DNA of 64,000 nt from Streptomyces caeruleatus (lineage in GTDB: Bacteria > Actinomycetota > Actinomycetes > Streptomycetales > Streptomycetaceae): contig NZ_KQ948931.1 of NCBI RefSeq assembly GCF_001514235.1, positions 1 through 64,000 of the forward strand, read 5' to 3'. The notes below the pieces were generated by a model. The model saw only the letters and a list, made by a program, of their open reading frames with translations. It did not search any database and was not told the origin of the DNA. Below are positions 18,530 through 25,756 of the stretch, one piece after another. How positions within the stretch are numbered: the stretch's first letter is position 1; each line of letters starts with the position of its first letter. The position numbers and the translations under genes were made by a program.

Positions 18530-19081
18530 CAGCCCCAGCTCAGGATCCTCGCGCAGCTTCCCGAGCGCTCTCGACACGGCCGACTTCACCGTGCCGACGG
18601 AGACGCCGAGCACCTCGGCCGTCTGAACCTCGCTGAGGTCCTCGTAGTACCGCAGGACGACCATCGCCCGCTGCCGCGCCGGCAGCCGCATGATCGCGCG
18701 CCACATGGCGTCGTGCAGCGCCTGCTGCTCGGCCGGGTCGTCGTCGTGACCGGGCATCGGCTCCGGCTCGGGGAGCTCGTCGCAGGCGAACTCGTCGACC
18801 TTGCGCTTGCGCCACTGCGACGTCCGCGTGTTCAGCAGGGCCCTGCGCACATAGCCGTCGAGCGCGCGATGGTCCTCGATGCGCTCCCAGGCCACGTATG
18901 TCTTGGTGAGCGCGGTCTGCAGCAGGTCCTCGGCGTCGCTCGGGTTCGCGGTCAGCGACCGGGCGGTACGCAGCAGCACCGGCTGGCGGGCCCGCATGTA
19001 CGACGTGAAGGACGGATACATCGCGTTCGGAAGGGACCGCGTCGCGGCGTCGGAAGCGCTGGTGCAGACGGGTGTGGTCAT
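18521..19081 (-). CDS. SigE-family ECF RNA polymerase sigma factor
   Basis: The 186-residue protein has sigma-70 region 2 (F-T-S-Y-M-R-A-R-Q-P-V-L-L-R-T-A; D-A-E-D-L-L-Q-T-A-L-T-K-T-Y) and region 4 (L-P-A-R-Q-R-A-M-V-V-L-R-Y-Y-E-D-L, then V-G-T-V-K-S-A-V-S-R-A). This matches the SigE-family ECF group abundant in Streptomyces. No dedicated anti-sigma gene is adjacent, so control may be at transcription or by an unlinked partner. The upstream gap 19082-19227 has no gene and would hold its promoter. The stop is a TAG inside a 9-bp repeat array. Confidence 0.9.
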   Translation of the reverse strand: MTTPVCTSASDAATRSLPNAMYPSFTSYMRARQPVLLRTARSLTANPSDAEDLLQTALTKTYVAWERIEDHRALDGYVRRALLNTRTSQWRKRKVDEFACDELPEPEPMPGHDDDPAEQQALHDAMWRAIMRLPARQRAMVVLRYYEDLSEVQTAEVLGVSVGTVKSAVSRALGKLREDPELGLVR

Positions 19082-19227
19082 GACTCCACGCTATGAGCGG
19101 GCCCGGCTTCAGCGGATCGGCCGCAGGTGCCGAAGCCACGTCCGCCTCAGGTTGTAGGGGTGGGGCTGACTCCACCTCCTGAAGGTGGACGAGCGGGGGA
19201 CACATACTGCGGGATTACCCCTGGGGG

Positions 19228-20394
19228 TCATCGGTCGGCAGTAAGGACGAGCCCCGACGTCGGCACCCCGGCCCCCGCCGTCACCAGCACCCTTTCCGCC
19301 CCGGATATCTGGTTCACGGATGTCCCGCGCACCTGTCTCACTCCCTCCGCGATTCCGTTCATCCCGTGCAGATACGCCTCCCCGAGCTGCCCTCCGTGCG
19401 TGTTGAGCGGCAACCGCTCCTCGGCCACGAAGCCCCCTCCCTCTCCCTTCCCACAGAACCCGAACTCCTCGAGCTGCATCACGACGTAGGGGGTGAAGTG
19501 GTCGTACAGAATCCCCACGTCGATCTCCCCCGGCCCCAGCCCCGCGGTCCGCCACAGCTGCCGCGCCACCACGGCCATCTCGGGCAGGCCGGTGAGGTCG
19601 TCCCGGTAGAAGCTCGTCATCTGCTCCTGCCCCCGGCCGGCACCCTGGGCCGCCGCAGCTATGACGGCCGGCGATTGGGGCAGGTCACGGGCCCGGTCGA
19701 CGGAGGTGACGACGATCGCCTGGCCGCCGTCCGTCTCCTGGCAGCAGTCCAGCAGCCGCAGTGGCTCGACGATCCAGCGCGAGGCCGCGTGGTCGGCGAG
19801 GGTGATGGGTCTGCCGTGGAAGTAGGCGGCCGGGTTGGTCGCCGCGTACTTGCGGTCGGTCACCGCGACATGCCCGAACACCTCCGGCGCCAGCCCGTAG
19901 GTGTGCAGATACCGCTGGGCCGCCATCGCCACCCAGGAGGCCGGGGTGAGCAGCCCGAACGGCAGGGACCAGCCCAGCGCCACGCCCTCCGCCGAGGGCT
20001 CCCGGTGCTGCACTCCCGAGCCGAATCTCCGGCCCGACCGCTCGTTGAAGGCCCGGTAGCAGACGACCACCTCCGCGACGCCCGTCGCCACGGCGAGCGC
20101 CGCCTGCTGGACCGTCGCACAGGCGGCGCCACCGCCGTAGTGCACACGGGAGAAGAAGGACAGCTCCCCCATCCCGCAGGCCTGGGCCACGGTGATCTCC
20201 GGGCTGGTGTCCATCGTGAACGTCACCATCCCGTCCACGTCCCCCGGCGTCAGCCCGGCGTCGTCCAGGGCTGCCCGCACCGCCTCCACGGCCAGCCGCA
20301 GCTCACTGCGCCCGGAGTCCTTCGAGAAGTCGGTGGCCCCGATACCCACGATCGCCGCCCGCCCGGCCAGGGCGTCCTTCGCACGCACGCTCAT
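19228..20394 (-). CDS. Thiolase-fold lipid-transfer protein (Ltp2-like)
   Basis: The 388-residue protein is a thiolase-superfamily SCP-x/Ltp-type enzyme: A-A-I-V-G-I-G-A-T-D-F-S-K, V-D-G-M-V-T-F-T, V-H-Y-G-G-G-A-A-C-A-T-V-Q-Q-A-A, N-T-H-G-G-Q-L-G-E-A-Y-L-H-G-M-N and V-T-A-G-A-G-V-P. In steroid catabolism Ltp2 is a retro-aldolase working with the DUF35 domain of ChsH2. Its ATG overlaps the stop of the MaoC gene (ATGA), the third member of a tightly coupled set. Substrate is unproven; a fatty or steroid acyl-CoA is likely. Confidence 0.8.
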   Translation of the reverse strand: MSVRAKDALAGRAAIVGIGATDFSKDSGRSELRLAVEAVRAALDDAGLTPGDVDGMVTFTMDTSPEITVAQACGMGELSFFSRVHYGGGAACATVQQAALAVATGVAEVVVCYRAFNERSGRRFGSGVQHREPSAEGVALGWSLPFGLLTPASWVAMAAQRYLHTYGLAPEVFGHVAVTDRKYAATNPAAYFHGRPITLADHAASRWIVEPLRLLDCCQETDGGQAIVVTSVDRARDLPQSPAVIAAAAQGAGRGQEQMTSFYRDDLTGLPEMAVVARQLWRTAGLGPGEIDVGILYDHFTPYVVMQLEEFGFCGKGEGGGFVAEERLPLNTHGGQLGEAYLHGMNGIAEGVRQVRGTSVNQISGAERVLVTAGAGVPTSGLVLTADR

Positions 20395-20822
20395 ACCGGG
20401 CCCTCCGCCGCCGACACTGTGACCGTCACCGTGCCGGTCACGTGCTTGCCGATGCCGTTGGCGCCGATCACCCGGACCGTCGCCGTGTCTCCGTCGACCT
20501 CCTCGACGCGCCCTGTCAACACCATCGTGTCTCCCGGGTAGTTGGGCGCCCCGAGTCGTATGGCCACCCTGCGCAGTTCGGCCGTCGGTCCGAAGTGGTC
20601 GGTGATGTAGCGGCCGACCAGGCCGTTCGTCGTCAGGATGTTCATGAAGATGTCCGGGGAGCCCTTCTGGCGTGCCAACTCCGCGTCGTGGTGGACGTCT
20701 TGGTAGTCGCGTGAGGCGATGGCGCCGGCGACGATCAGTGTGCGGGTGATCGGGATCTCCAGCGGGGGCAGTTCGTCACCAGCCTCCACAGGCTGTCCGC
20801 TCACTCCTTCACCGCCCCTCAT
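20391..20822 (-). CDS. MaoC-like enoyl-CoA hydratase (ChsH1-like)
   Basis: The 143-residue hotdog-fold protein contains a hydratase-type motif, S-R-D-Y-Q-D-V-H-H-D-A-E-L-A, with a candidate catalytic Asp and His, plus Y-P-G-D-T-M-V-L-T-G-R-V in the second half. Single-domain MaoC proteins of this size pair with a partner hotdog domain; the gene before it supplies one. The ATG at 20820-20822 overlaps the previous stop, and its own stop overlaps the thiolase start, indicating stoichiometric translation of a complex. Confidence 0.8.
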   Translation of the reverse strand: MRGGEGVSGQPVEAGDELPPLEIPITRTLIVAGAIASRDYQDVHHDAELARQKGSPDIFMNILTTNGLVGRYITDHFGPTAELRRVAIRLGAPNYPGDTMVLTGRVEEVDGDTATVRVIGANGIGKHVTGTVTVTVSAAEGPV

Positions 20823-21904
20823 GTGCCGACCTCCCGCGTCTCCTGCATCTCGGGCACCTCCTGGGCGCACCAGACCGGCAACACCAACTCCTCGTCGTAC
20901 TCGCGGAATTCGAGCCGTACCGGCAATCCGATGCGGACCTTGTCGTACGGCACCCCCAGCACGTTGCCGATCATGCGCACGCCCTCGGCCAGTTCGACCA
21001 GGCCGACCGCGTAGGGAGGGTCGAAGGCGGGGAAGGGCGGGTGGTGCATCACGACGTACGAATAGACCGTCCCCTCACCGCTCGCCTCGACCGTGTCCCA
21101 GTCGAGTCCGCCGCAGGCGTGGCAGCCGGGAAGCCAGGGGTGGCGGAGCGTGCCGCAGGTGGTGCAGCGCTGGATGAGGAGTCGGCGCCGCTGGACGCCC
21201 TCCCAGAAGCCTGCGTTGTCGCGGTTGACGACGGGGCGGGGACGCGAAGGCTTCTGTGCCCGGTCGCGCCGGGTCGGGCTGCCTCCCGGGCGGTCCGTCG
21301 GGCGTAGCGGCGCGTACTTGAGGATGCGGAAGCGGTGGGTGCCCGCGAGGTCGGGGCCGACGCGGATGTCCATTCGGGTCGTGACGAAGTACCCGGTGCC
21401 GAGCTTGGTCGTCTTCTTCTCCGAGACCGACTCGATCACCGAGTCGTAGATGATCTCGTCCCCGGGTCGCAGGGGCCGTAGATACTCCTGCTCGCAGTCC
21501 GTGGCGACCACGGAGGTGTAGCCGGCCTCGTCGAGCAGGCCGAGCAGCTCGTCGTACGCGTGCGTGCCTCTCGTCTGGCCGGAGAGACCGCTCATGGTCC
21601 ACGCCTGGAGCATGGTGGGCGGTGCGATGGCGTCCGGTCCCGAGTACGCCGGGTTGGTGTCGCCCATCGCCTCGCACCAGTGACGGATCATGGGCGTGTT
21701 GACGGGGTCCTTGCCGGGCCGGGCGACGGCGGCGCGCTGCCCCTCATAGACCTTCAGCCGCGCCTCGTACGCCTCGCCCGTCTCCACGTCCGCCTCACGG
21801 CTCACCACCGGTCCGTAGCTCACCGTCGCCCCCTCGCCCTCATCGCCCCGCGGCGTATCGCACTGACACTTCTGGTACACCGCCCACGCCGATCCGGTTC
21901 CCAC
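20819..21904 (-). CDS. MaoC N-terminal domain fused to DUF35 zinc-ribbon/OB-fold (ChsH2-like)
   Basis: The 361-residue protein has an N-terminal MaoC-like hotdog domain (about 40-205; W-C-E-A-M-G-D-T-N-P-A-Y, without the catalytic His), a linker, and a DUF35 module (about 230-350) with zinc knuckle C-T-T-C-G-T-L and C-H-A-C-G. ChsH2 of mycobacteria has this same architecture and forms a hydratase with ChsH1, while its DUF35 part binds Ltp2. The order here (ChsH2-ChsH1-Ltp2 types) is consistent. The GTG at 21904 follows AGGA at good spacing; an alternative GTG is at 21823. Confidence 0.8.
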   Translation of the reverse strand: MGTGSAWAVYQKCQCDTPRGDEGEGATVSYGPVVSREADVETGEAYEARLKVYEGQRAAVARPGKDPVNTPMIRHWCEAMGDTNPAYSGPDAIAPPTMLQAWTMSGLSGQTRGTHAYDELLGLLDEAGYTSVVATDCEQEYLRPLRPGDEIIYDSVIESVSEKKTTKLGTGYFVTTRMDIRVGPDLAGTHRFRILKYAPLRPTDRPGGSPTRRDRAQKPSRPRPVVNRDNAGFWEGVQRRRLLIQRCTTCGTLRHPWLPGCHACGGLDWDTVEASGEGTVYSYVVMHHPPFPAFDPPYAVGLVELAEGVRMIGNVLGVPYDKVRIGLPVRLEFREYDEELVLPVWCAQEVPEMQETREVGT

Positions 21905-21969
21905 GAGTTTTTCCTGAGTCCGCGAAGGTTTCTGACTGTCCGTCAGATGCTGTGCGCTGTCAAGACCGG

Positions 21970-22054
21970 GGAAAGCAGCGGAAAGCAGCGGGAAGCAGCG
22001 GAAAGGCAGCAGGCAGCAGGGCGCAGGCAGCAGGCAGCAGGCAGCAGGCAGCAG
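21970..22054. repeat. AGCAGCGGAAAG and GGCAGCA short tandem repeats
   Basis: The left part has four loose copies of a 9-10-bp GGAAAGCAGC unit. From about 22003 it becomes a 7-bp GGCAGCA array of six to seven copies with one interruption. It lies between the ChsH2-like start and the terminators of the secreted-protein gene. Confidence 0.75.
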
Positions 22055-22062
22055 TGGAAAAA

Positions 22063-22100
22063 CGCCTGCGCGGCGGTACCGAAGTACCGCCGCGCAGGCG
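22063..22100 (-). terminator. Second strong hairpin downstream of the secreted-protein gene
   Basis: CGCCTGCGCGGCGGTAC (22063-22079) pairs perfectly over 17 bp with 22084-22100 around a CGAA tetraloop. It is 36 bp beyond a first hairpin and may back up termination or insulate the ChsH2-like operon. Confidence 0.7.
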
Positions 22101-22135
22101 CGTCACACCCCACAGAGCACACCCCACACAACTCC

Positions 22136-22173
22136 GAGGAGGCCGGTGCTGAGCACCGGGCACCGGCCTCCTC
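22136..22173 (-). terminator. Terminator of the secreted-protein gene
   Basis: GAGGAGGCCGGTGC (22136-22149) and GCACCGGCCTCCTC (22160-22173) form a perfect 14-bp stem with a 10-nt loop, starting 3 bp after the stop of the minus-strand gene. Confidence 0.8.
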
Positions 22174-22176
22174 AGC

Positions 22177-22503
22177 TCACCACCAGAGGGGGGTGAAGTT
22201 GACGGACGTGTTGTCGTTGCCCTGGTTGACCGCCGTGAACGCGGAGCCGTTGACCTGGGCGGTGTTGCTCTGGTTCGAGGCGCCGGAGCCGGTCGCCTGC
22301 TGCTGGGTGGTGGCCGAGTTGCCGTAGTTGTCGCCGCCGACCCCGCTGCCGATGAGGCCCTGCGCGGCGTTCGTGACGGCCGCGCTGGATCCGTCGTCCG
22401 CGAAGGCACCGCTGTCCGCCGTCGCGACGCCGGCGAAGAGGACGGCGGCCAGCGGGAGGGCGGAGACGGCGGCGATGACGCGGGCGGTACGGATGCTTGC
22501 CAT
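22177..22503 (-). CDS. Small secreted Asn/Gln/Ser-rich protein of unknown function
   Basis: The 108-residue precursor starts M-A-S-I-R-T-A-R-V-I-A-A-V-S-A-L-P-L-A-A-V and has a clear Sec signal cleaved near V-A-T-A-D. The mature part (about 79 residues) is rich in Gly, Asn, Gln, Ser and Thr, for example S-A-T-T-Q-Q-Q-A-T-G-S-G-A-S-N-Q-S-N-T and V-N-Q-G-N-D-N-T-S-V-N-F, and ends in T-P-L-W-W. It has no cysteine. It is not a chaplin: the chaplin core is absent. The composition recalls curli-like or other amyloid-forming surface proteins. A strong GGAGGA ribosome site and double terminators suggest high expression. Confidence 0.8.
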   Translation of the reverse strand: MASIRTARVIAAVSALPLAAVLFAGVATADSGAFADDGSSAAVTNAAQGLIGSGVGGDNYGNSATTQQQATGSGASNQSNTAQVNGSAFTAVNQGNDNTSVNFTPLWW

Positions 22504-22863
22504 GTTTGTTCCTCCAGAACAGGTGCGCCCAGGCTCCCCGCCGGACGCATTGGTAGTGCATGAAGTACTGCGCTTCCCAAGGCAGTTGGCCGACCGCCCC
22601 GGAGTTCTGCACGACGTCGCGAGATCAGAGTTGCCCACCGAATCCCCGGCGAACCACCCCGGAAGCCCCTATTCGCCCTGAAGCGTGATGACAAGTCGAT
22701 AAACCCCTTTCGCCACTTCCAGCGCCCATGGCAGGGCAGTACGGGCAGCACGACCAGTCCCGCCCCAAGGCCCACAAGAGGGGAAAGGTTCCGGCAGGCT
22801 TCCGGCCATTCGTCAGGGACCGGCGCTTCGGCGGCAGGTCACAGCCGTCGACCCTTCCATTTT

Positions 22864-22879
22864 TCGAACATTCGTACGA
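22864..22879. promoter_or_regulatory. LexA-like (SOS) box before the prim-pol gene
   Basis: TCGAACATTCGTACGA resembles the actinobacterial SOS box TCGAAC-N4-GTTCGA with one mismatch. It ends 10 bp before the start codon at 22890. The remaining gap 22504-22863 is divergent promoter territory without a gene. Confidence 0.5.
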
Positions 22880-22889
22880 ACATAGAGGC

Positions 22890-23756
22890 ATGGCCACCAC
22901 CGACCGGCAGGCCACGACGCTGGCCCTCGCACACGCCCTGTCAGCCGCCGAGCGCGGACTGGCCGTCATCCCCCTGTCCCGGACGAAACTCCCGGCCCTG
23001 CGATCCCCGCACCGCGACGACCCCGACCCAGCCCCCTGCCACGGCGAGTGCGGCCGCTTCGGGCACGGGGTCTACGACGCGTCAACCGACCCCGCCCGCA
23101 TCCGTGAACTCTTCGCCGCCGCTCCCTGGGCCACGGGCTACGGCATCGCCTGCGGCCTGCCCCCGCACCACCTCATCGGCATCGACCTCGACACCAAGTC
23201 CGGTACGGACGCCTCCGCCGCCCTGCGCGAACTGGCCCTGCGCCACCTGTTCACGATTCCGCCCACGGTCGTCGTCCTGACCCCGAGCGGCGGCCGCCAC
23301 CTCTGGCTGACCGGCCCGCCGGAAGCCGTCGTCCCCAACTCGGCGGGCCGCCTCGCACCCGGCATCGACATCCGGGGCGCCGGCGGCTACCTCGTCGGCC
23401 CCGGCTCCCGCACCGACCACGGCGTCTACAGCACCGCCCCCGGCACTTCCCACATCGGCCCCGCGCCCTGTCCGCGCGCCCTCCTGCGCCTTCTGCTCCC
23501 CCCGCCCCGCACGCACCACTTCACGCCCCTCTCGGCCGGCGGCCACGGCCAGGGGCTCGTCCAGTTCGTACTCGCCGCGCACGAGGGCCAGCGCAACACC
23601 CGCCTGTTCTGGGCCGCCTGCCGCGCCTACGAGGACGGCATCGGCCCCGCCCTCGTCGACCCCCTGGTCGAGGCGGCGCTCAACACCGGCCTGACCGAAC
23701 GCGAGGCCCGCGCGACGATCGCGTCGGCGGCGCGGATGACGGGGCACCGGCCCTGA
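22890..23756 (+). CDS. Bifunctional DNA primase/polymerase domain protein
   Basis: The 288-residue protein carries the prim-pol N-terminal pattern: A-A-E-R-G-L-A-V-I-P-L (about 21-31), a C-H-G-E-C-G-R-F-G-H-G cysteine cluster, G-Y-G-I-A-C-G, I-G-I-D-L-D-T-K with the catalytic acidic pair, S-G-G-R-H-L-W and D-I-R-G-A-G-G-Y-L-V-G-P-G-S. Such domains make primers or do translesion synthesis; many chromosomal copies in Streptomyces are uncharacterised. The helicase domain typical of mobile-element homologues is absent. A LexA-like box upstream suggests damage induction, which is inference. Confidence 0.8.
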   Translation: MATTDRQATTLALAHALSAAERGLAVIPLSRTKLPALRSPHRDDPDPAPCHGECGRFGHGVYDASTDPARIRELFAAAPWATGYGIACGLPPHHLIGIDLDTKSGTDASAALRELALRHLFTIPPTVVVLTPSGGRHLWLTGPPEAVVPNSAGRLAPGIDIRGAGGYLVGPGSRTDHGVYSTAPGTSHIGPAPCPRALLRLLLPPPRTHHFTPLSAGGHGQGLVQFVLAAHEGQRNTRLFWAACRAYEDGIGPALVDPLVEAALNTGLTEREARATIASAARMTGHRP

Positions 23757-23835
23757 CGGGCGCCGACGCCAGACGCCCGACGGGGGCTTGAAAACGCACG
23801 GGAGCACGATGCACCACCGCCCAAAGGCGCCGACC

Positions 23836-24285
23836 ATGTCGCTCGCCCGCGTCGTCCTCGCCTCCGGCCGCTCGCTCGACCTCTCCGAGCTGCGGCTGTC
23901 GGCGACGTACGGCGGCATGCTCGGAATGCTCGGGACGCCGGAGGGCTACCCGTGCAAGCCGGTCAACGACCTGAAGATCAAGGGCCTCGTCCGCGCCGCG
24001 GCGCGGGCTCACCCCGCCGTGCCGGTGCACCTCGTCCCGCCGCCGCGCGAGTATCCCGACCAGTACGCGGGCGCGTTCGGTCCGGTCGAGGTACTGCCCG
24101 CCGTGGCGTGTGTCGGCGCCTTCCACTCCACGGCCCTCGACCGCGACCACGACCCGGTCCTGCGCCGCTCCGCCCTCACGATCGTCTGGTTCCAGCCCAC
24201 CGCGCGCGTGCCGGACGGTCGCGACACGGAGGAGACGCTGCGCGGCGTGGACTGGGAGGGTTTGGCGCGGGACTACGAGTTCTAG
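23836..24285 (+). CDS. Conserved hypothetical protein
   Basis: The 149-residue protein begins M-S-L-A-R-V-V-L-A-S-G-R-S-L-D-L-S-E-L-R-L and contains A-V-A-C-V-G-A-F-H-S-T-A-L-D and L-T-I-V-W-F-Q-P-T near the C-terminus. It appears soluble and globular. I do not recognise a functional domain. In-frame upstream starts exist (ATG 23809, TTG 23788); I chose 23836 because the protein proper begins there. Confidence 0.6.
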   Translation: MSLARVVLASGRSLDLSELRLSATYGGMLGMLGTPEGYPCKPVNDLKIKGLVRAAARAHPAVPVHLVPPPREYPDQYAGAFGPVEVLPAVACVGAFHSTALDRDHDPVLRRSALTIVWFQPTARVPDGRDTEETLRGVDWEGLARDYEF

Positions 24286-24397
24286 GGTCGCCGGCGCCGG
24301 ACTTGGGGCCGGATTCAGAACCGGCCGAACTACAGAACCGGCCGGGGCGAAGAAAACGGCTTGCTCCGGAAGGGAACCCCTGTGCCAGGCTCGGCCG

Positions 24398-24931
24398 ATG
24401 AGCGCTTCCCGACGTGAGCTGCTGCGCTGGCAGTTCGACTTGACCTGGGCGTTGTTCGAGTACCACCTGGAACGGCTGCGGCCCGAGGACTTCCTGTGGG
24501 AACCGGGACCCCTCTGCTGGACGGTACGTCGGGCCGCCGACGGCTCCTGGGTGCCGGACTGGGCGGACACCGAGCCCGACCCCGTCCCCGTGCCGACGAT
24601 CGCCTGGGTGAGCTGGCACATCGGCTGGTGGTGGAGCGTGGCCGCCGACCATCTGCACGGCCGCCCGCCCCGGGAGCGGACCGACGTCACCTGGCCCGGT
24701 GACGGCGAGCCGACCGTCGCCTGGCTGCGCGACCTGCGCACGGACTGGCTGGCAGCTCTGGACGCGCTCGACGACGACACGGCCCTGGACGCCACGGCAC
24801 CGTTCCCCTGGCCGAACGACCCGCAGTACACCGTCGCCCGCATGATCGGCTGGGTGAACGCCGAGCTGATGAAGAACGTCACGGAGATCGGGCAGCTACG
24901 GCTACTGCTGCGGACTCAGCCGGAGCGCTGA
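24398..24931 (+). CDS. DinB-family protein
   Basis: The 177-residue protein has the four-helix DinB layout: R-E-L-L-R-W-Q-F-D-L-T-W at the N-terminus, W-V-S-W-H-I-G-W-W-W-S-V-A (first metal His) in the middle, and N-A-E-L-M-K-N-V-T-E-I-G-Q-L-R at the end. DinB/YfiT proteins bind a metal with three histidines; in the last helix the expected His is replaced here (E-L-M-K-N), so metal binding may be altered. Many members are thiol-dependent transferases. The start at 24398 is the only sensible ATG. Confidence 0.75.
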   Translation: MSASRRELLRWQFDLTWALFEYHLERLRPEDFLWEPGPLCWTVRRAADGSWVPDWADTEPDPVPVPTIAWVSWHIGWWWSVAADHLHGRPPRERTDVTWPGDGEPTVAWLRDLRTDWLAALDALDDDTALDATAPFPWPNDPQYTVARMIGWVNAELMKNVTEIGQLRLLLRTQPER

Positions 24932-25035
24932 GCCGACCGTCCCTCTTCACAACCCCACAAGGGCCGAGATGTCCCATCTGCCTCCTCGCTCCAGAATATG
25001 AATGTCAGCTGTTCGCGTGCTGGATCGGAGAGGCC

Positions 25036-25476
25036 ATGACGGACCTCAAATTTGAGCAGAAGCGCTCCTTGTCACGCCTCGAGGCGGCTGATCAGCTCAC
25101 GGCGCTCGCGGCCGCGCTACGCCAGGGCGGCGATGCCGAGCTGGAGCTCGAACCGTGGAAGTTGAGCCTCCGGGTCCCCTCCGACCTCCACTGCGAAATC
25201 GAGGTCGAGGTCGAGGACGGGGAGATCGAGCTGGAGATCGAGCTCAAGTGGCCGATCTCGCCCGACACCCGGTCCACGGCGTCCCGGACGCCTGGGGGCA
25301 CGGAGAAGGCCGCGGGCACGGAGAAGGCCGGGGGAGCGGAGAAGGCCGGGGGAGCGGAGAAGGCCGGAGGCACGGAGAAGGCCGGAGGCAGGCGGAGGAG
25401 CCCTGCCGCCGGTTCCGGAGGGACTCGCGCCGGTGGAGGCAGAACCGCGAAACGGACCACCGCGAAGAAGGCCTGA
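25036..25476 (+). CDS. Amphi-Trp domain protein with KAGG repeats
   Basis: The 146-residue protein has the amphi-Trp domain (about 1-77): F-E-Q-K-R-S-L-S-R-L-E-A-A, then an alternating acidic/hydrophobic strand region ending E-I-E-L-K-W. Residues about 88-117 are tandem G-T-E-K-A-G-G repeats encoded by 21-bp units, followed by a basic tail ending T-A-K-K-A. The function of the domain is unknown. The ATG follows GGAGAGG. The repeat number may vary between strains. Confidence 0.8.
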   Translation: MTDLKFEQKRSLSRLEAADQLTALAAALRQGGDAELELEPWKLSLRVPSDLHCEIEVEVEDGEIELEIELKWPISPDTRSTASRTPGGTEKAAGTEKAGGAEKAGGAEKAGGTEKAGGRRRSPAAGSGGTRAGGGRTAKRTTAKKA

Positions 25477-25502
25477 GCGGCTCGGTCACGGGCGGCTACG
25501 CC

Positions 25503-25539
25503 GAAGGCCCCCGACCGATTCCGCTGGTCAGGGGCCTTC
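25503..25539. terminator. Bidirectional terminator between amphi-Trp gene and tRNA-Ser
   Basis: GAAGGCCCCCGACC (25503-25516) pairs with GGTCAGGGGCCTTC (25526-25539) with one mismatch. It lies between convergent transcription units. Confidence 0.75.
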
Positions 25540-25555
25540 CGCACTGCTCATTGCG

Positions 25556-25642
25556 CGGTGGGTGTGGGATTTGAACCCACGGTGACATCGCTGCCACGAC
25601 GGTTTTCAAGACCGTTCCCTTAGGCCGCTCGGGCAACCCACC
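25556..25642 (-). tRNA. tRNA-Ser(TGA)
   Basis: The 87-nt class II tRNA has acceptor GGTGGGT/ACCCACC, anticodon stem ACGGT/ACCGT with loop CTTGAAA (anticodon TGA, UCN codons), a long variable arm, and a T-arm GTGGG-TTCAAAT-CCCAC. CCA is not encoded. Confidence 0.95.
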
Positions 25643-25756
25643 TCGCCCCGGCCCACCAGGGGCGGAGCGCGTACAGACTACCGGCCTCGCCCGCTGTGCG
25701 GGGATGGTGATCCCCTGTTGGTCGAAGCCGGGCCGTACGCGCGTGTGGCGGTCGGG

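Noticed and set aside
22177..22503. Chaplin or rodlin identity for the small secreted protein
   Set aside because: The chaplin core with its conserved Gly/Asn/Val pattern and cysteines is missing, and the rodlin sequence does not match.
24110..24397. N-terminal extension of the DinB-family gene
   Set aside because: The extension overlaps the preceding gene, is Ser/Arg/Thr-rich shadow sequence and has no similarity to the family.
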